Positions 62,148 through 64,000 of a stretch of 64,000 nt of DNA are shown here, in pieces (position 1 is the first letter of the stretch; the number at the start of each line of letters is the position of its first letter). Origin of the DNA: Kaistia algarum. GTDB taxonomy: Bacteria > Pseudomonadota > Alphaproteobacteria > Rhizobiales > Kaistiaceae. Below the pieces are notes generated by a model. The model was not told the origin of the DNA. It worked only from the letters and a program-made list of their open reading frames with translations, and did no database searches. The DNA lies in NCBI RefSeq assembly GCF_026343945.1, contig NZ_JAPKNJ010000001.1, positions 1,612,001-1,676,000 of the forward strand, read 5' to 3'. The position numbers were made by a program, and so were the translations under genes.

Positions 62148-63227
62148 CTACAGATCGATGACGCCGCGTCGGCGCAGCAGGATGGAGAGGAAGACGGGCG
62201 CGCCGAGGACGGCCGTGACAATACCGATCGGCAGTTCCGCCGGCGCGACGATCGTGCGGCAGATCATGTCCGCCGCGATCAGCAGCGCGGCGCCCAGGAG
62301 CGCGCTGCCCGGAAGCAGCGTGCGATGCTCCGGCCCGATGGCGAGCCGCAGCACATGCGGCACGATGATGCCGACGAAGCCGATGACGCCACAGAAGGCG
62401 ACGGCGGCGCCCACTGCCAGCGCCACCGCGAAAACGACCAGCATCTTCAGCCGCTGAACGTCGATACCGAGGTGGCGCGCCTCCGCTTCCCCCAGCACCA
62501 GCGCGTCGAGGCCGCGGGCAATGAACGGCATCAGCGCCAGAACGGCGAGAATCGGCGGCGAGGCGATGAGGATCTTCAGCCAGGTGGCGCCGCCGAGGCT
62601 GCCCATCGACCAGAATGTCAGTTCGCGGAGTTGCAGATCGTCGGAGCGGAAGACGAGATAGGAGGTTACGGCGCTCGCCAGCGCGCCGATGGCGATGCCG
62701 GCGAGCAGCATCGTTCCGACCGACGTGCGCCCTTGCCGAGTCGCAATGGCGTAAAGCGCGAATGTGGTGGCAAATCCGCCGAAAAACGCAGCGACTGGCA
62801 GCGCGCCGATCTTCAGCAAGCCGGTGATCGGCAGAAGCAAAGCCGGACCCAGCACGATCACCAGCACGGCGCCAAGCGCCGCTCCCGAGGAGACACCGAC
62901 CAGCCCCGGATCGGCGAGCGGGTTGCGGAACAGGCCCTGCAGCATGGCGCCGGCAACCGCGAGCGCCGCGCCGGCGAGCGCGCCAAGCAGCGTGCGCGGA
63001 ATGCGGATATCGAAGAGGATGACGTGGTTGGTGCCCTGAAGCGCATCGACCCGCCCGGAAACCGCGTCGACGAGCAGCCCCCAGACTTCGCCCGTCGAAA
63101 GCCCGGAAGGGCCGACGCAGAGCGACAGCACGACGGTCGCGGCGAGAACTGCCGCCAGGATTGCCAGCACGATGCTGGCGCGGCCGCGCCGATCTCCCGT
63201 CGCGGCCGCTGAGAGAACCAGTGCCAT
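62148..63227 (-). CDS. hmuU: Haemin ABC transporter permease (FecCD family)
   Basis: A 359-residue permease with about ten helices. VILFDIRIPRTLLGALAGAA and LAVAGAMLQGLFRNPLADPG are diagnostic of the FecCD/BtuC family, followed by VGVSSGAALGAVL and MLLAGIAIGALASAVTSYLV. The ATG at 63227 overlaps the hmuT stop (TGATG). Confidence 0.92.
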   Translation of the reverse strand: MALVLSAAATGDRRGRASIVLAILAAVLAATVVLSLCVGPSGLSTGEVWGLLVDAVSGRVDALQGTNHVILFDIRIPRTLLGALAGAALAVAGAMLQGLFRNPLADPGLVGVSSGAALGAVLVIVLGPALLLPITGLLKIGALPVAAFFGGFATTFALYAIATRQGRTSVGTMLLAGIAIGALASAVTSYLVFRSDDLQLRELTFWSMGSLGGATWLKILIASPPILAVLALMPFIARGLDALVLGEAEARHLGIDVQRLKMLVVFAVALAVGAAVAFCGVIGFVGIIVPHVLRLAIGPEHRTLLPGSALLGAALLIAADMICRTIVAPAELPIGIVTAVLGAPVFLSILLRRRGVIDL

Positions 63228-64000
63228 CAGTTCGCCGCCGTACTCGCCGGGAGCGAGAGGCCCGGATAGAGGGAGTGAGCGAGATCGCGCGCCGCATCGG
63301 CGGTTCGCGGGCCAAAGCCGAGGAGATAGAGCCCGTCCATCACTACCAGCGACTTCGACGCAGCGGCCGGGGTGGCGGCCAGCGCCGCAACCGCGAACAG
63401 CTTCTCGGGCGTCTGCGGCTCCGAGCCTGGCCGGTTCATCATGACGACGGCCTCAGGCGCGGCGGCGGCGAGCGCCTCGTCCGAGGCTGGCTTGTAGCCG
63501 GGAATCGCCGCCATCGGATTGACCCCGCCGGCGAGACGGATGATCGCATCGGCCGCCGTCTTCGATCCGGCCGCCAGTGGCCGGCCATCGGTAATGCTCA
63601 TCAGGAACACGACCTTCTTGCGATCCGCTTCGGGCAGCTTGGCGAGCGAAGTCGAAAGCGCCGCGAATTTCTGCTCGACATCGCCGGCCAGCGCCTCTCC
63701 CTTCGCTTCCTCGCCGAGAACGGCGGCGATCAGCCGAACTTTCTCGGCGATGCCTTCAGCGCTGTAGTGCTCCGGGACCATGACCATCGGCACGGAAGCG
63801 GCCTCGAGGATCTCGATCACCTCCTTCGGGCCGGAGCCCTCGACGGCGAGGATCAGGTCGGGCTTCATCGCCAGCACGCCTTCGGCGGAGAGCGCCCGCA
63901 TATAGCCGACATCGGGCTTCTCCAGCGCTTCCTTCGGATAGAAAGAGGTCGAATCGCGAGCGACGATCCGATCCGCCGCGCCAAGCGCATAGACGATCTC
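63227..64000 (-). CDS. hmuT: Haemin-binding periplasmic protein (5' end outside window)
   Basis: The C-terminal 257 residues of a TroA/FepB-type binding protein. The visible part begins EIVYALGAADRIVARDSTSF and contains YPKEALEKPDVGYMRALSAE and VLAMKPDLILAVEGSGPKEV, typical of HmuT. It ends 1 base into hmuU. The signal peptide and N-terminus lie right of the window. Iron control (Irr/RirA) is likely, but the promoter is not visible. Confidence 0.85.
   Translation of the reverse strand, partial: EIVYALGAADRIVARDSTSFYPKEALEKPDVGYMRALSAEGVLAMKPDLILAVEGSGPKEVIEILEAASVPMVMVPEHYSAEGIAEKVRLIAAVLGEEAKGEALAGDVEQKFAALSTSLAKLPEADRKKVVFLMSITDGRPLAAGSKTAADAIIRLAGGVNPMAAIPGYKPASDEALAAAAPEAVVMMNRPGSEPQTPEKLFAVAALAATPAAASKSLVVMDGLYLLGFGPRTADAARDLAHSLYPGLSLPASTAAN

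Overview
The window reads as a high-G+C alphaproteobacterial chromosome, most likely Hyphomicrobiales (Rhizobiales). The evidence is a C4-type 5-aminolevulinate synthase gene, a fabA-fabB-fabI cluster, a SAM-II riboswitch before metZ, the mgsA-glk pair, a GcrA-type regulator and a rhizobial-style dispersed palindrome near 46.6 kb. No marker allows a genus call. Functions are read from protein motifs and gene order; no database search was run.

Region 1 (1 to about 23.0 kb) is the integrase-proximal part of a lambda-like prophage whose remaining head and tail genes lie left of the window. A leftward arm runs from a Cro-like gene (14105) through an HTH gene, a small membrane protein, a GcrA homologue, a large cytosine-C5 methyltransferase, a Toprim primase, a DUF5906-type helicase and a NusG-like antiterminator. 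A rho-independent terminator follows, and then the packaging and head genes (small and large terminase, gpW, portal, S49 protease). A rightward arm runs from 17218 to the integrase (22910), with an HD hydrolase, a DUF2303 protein, a phage sliding clamp (DnaN) and an excisionase-like protein. Between the arms lies an immunity island bounded by copies of one operator, GTAGC-N7-GCTAC. It holds an S24 repressor, a lipoprotein and the TcmP/DUF5131 three-Cys-motif pair. The integrase abuts a tRNA-Gly(CCC) gene at 23002-23076.

Region 2 (23.1-35.9 kb) is catabolic: an L-idonate dehydrogenase-like enzyme, a phytanoyl-CoA dioxygenase-like protein, a glycerate 2-kinase, an SDR, a 2-keto-4-pentenoate hydratase-like enzyme, a complete ribose-type ABC importer (31.2-34.8 kb) and dCTP deaminase.

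Region 3 (36.0-55.4 kb) is mostly core metabolism: metZ behind a SAM-II riboswitch and terminator, hemA with a perfect FNR/FixK box upstream, an aminotransferase, mscL, apaG, a lytic transglycosylase, cytidine deaminase, mgsA-glk, hrpB, fabA-fabB-fabI and the divergent methionine-salvage genes mtnA and mtnC.

Region 4 (55.4-64.0 kb) has a second sugar ABC importer with an FGGY kinase on the minus strand. Its ATPase gene carries in-frame copies of a palindromic repeat. The window ends inside a haemin uptake operon (hmuT-hmuU-hmuV).
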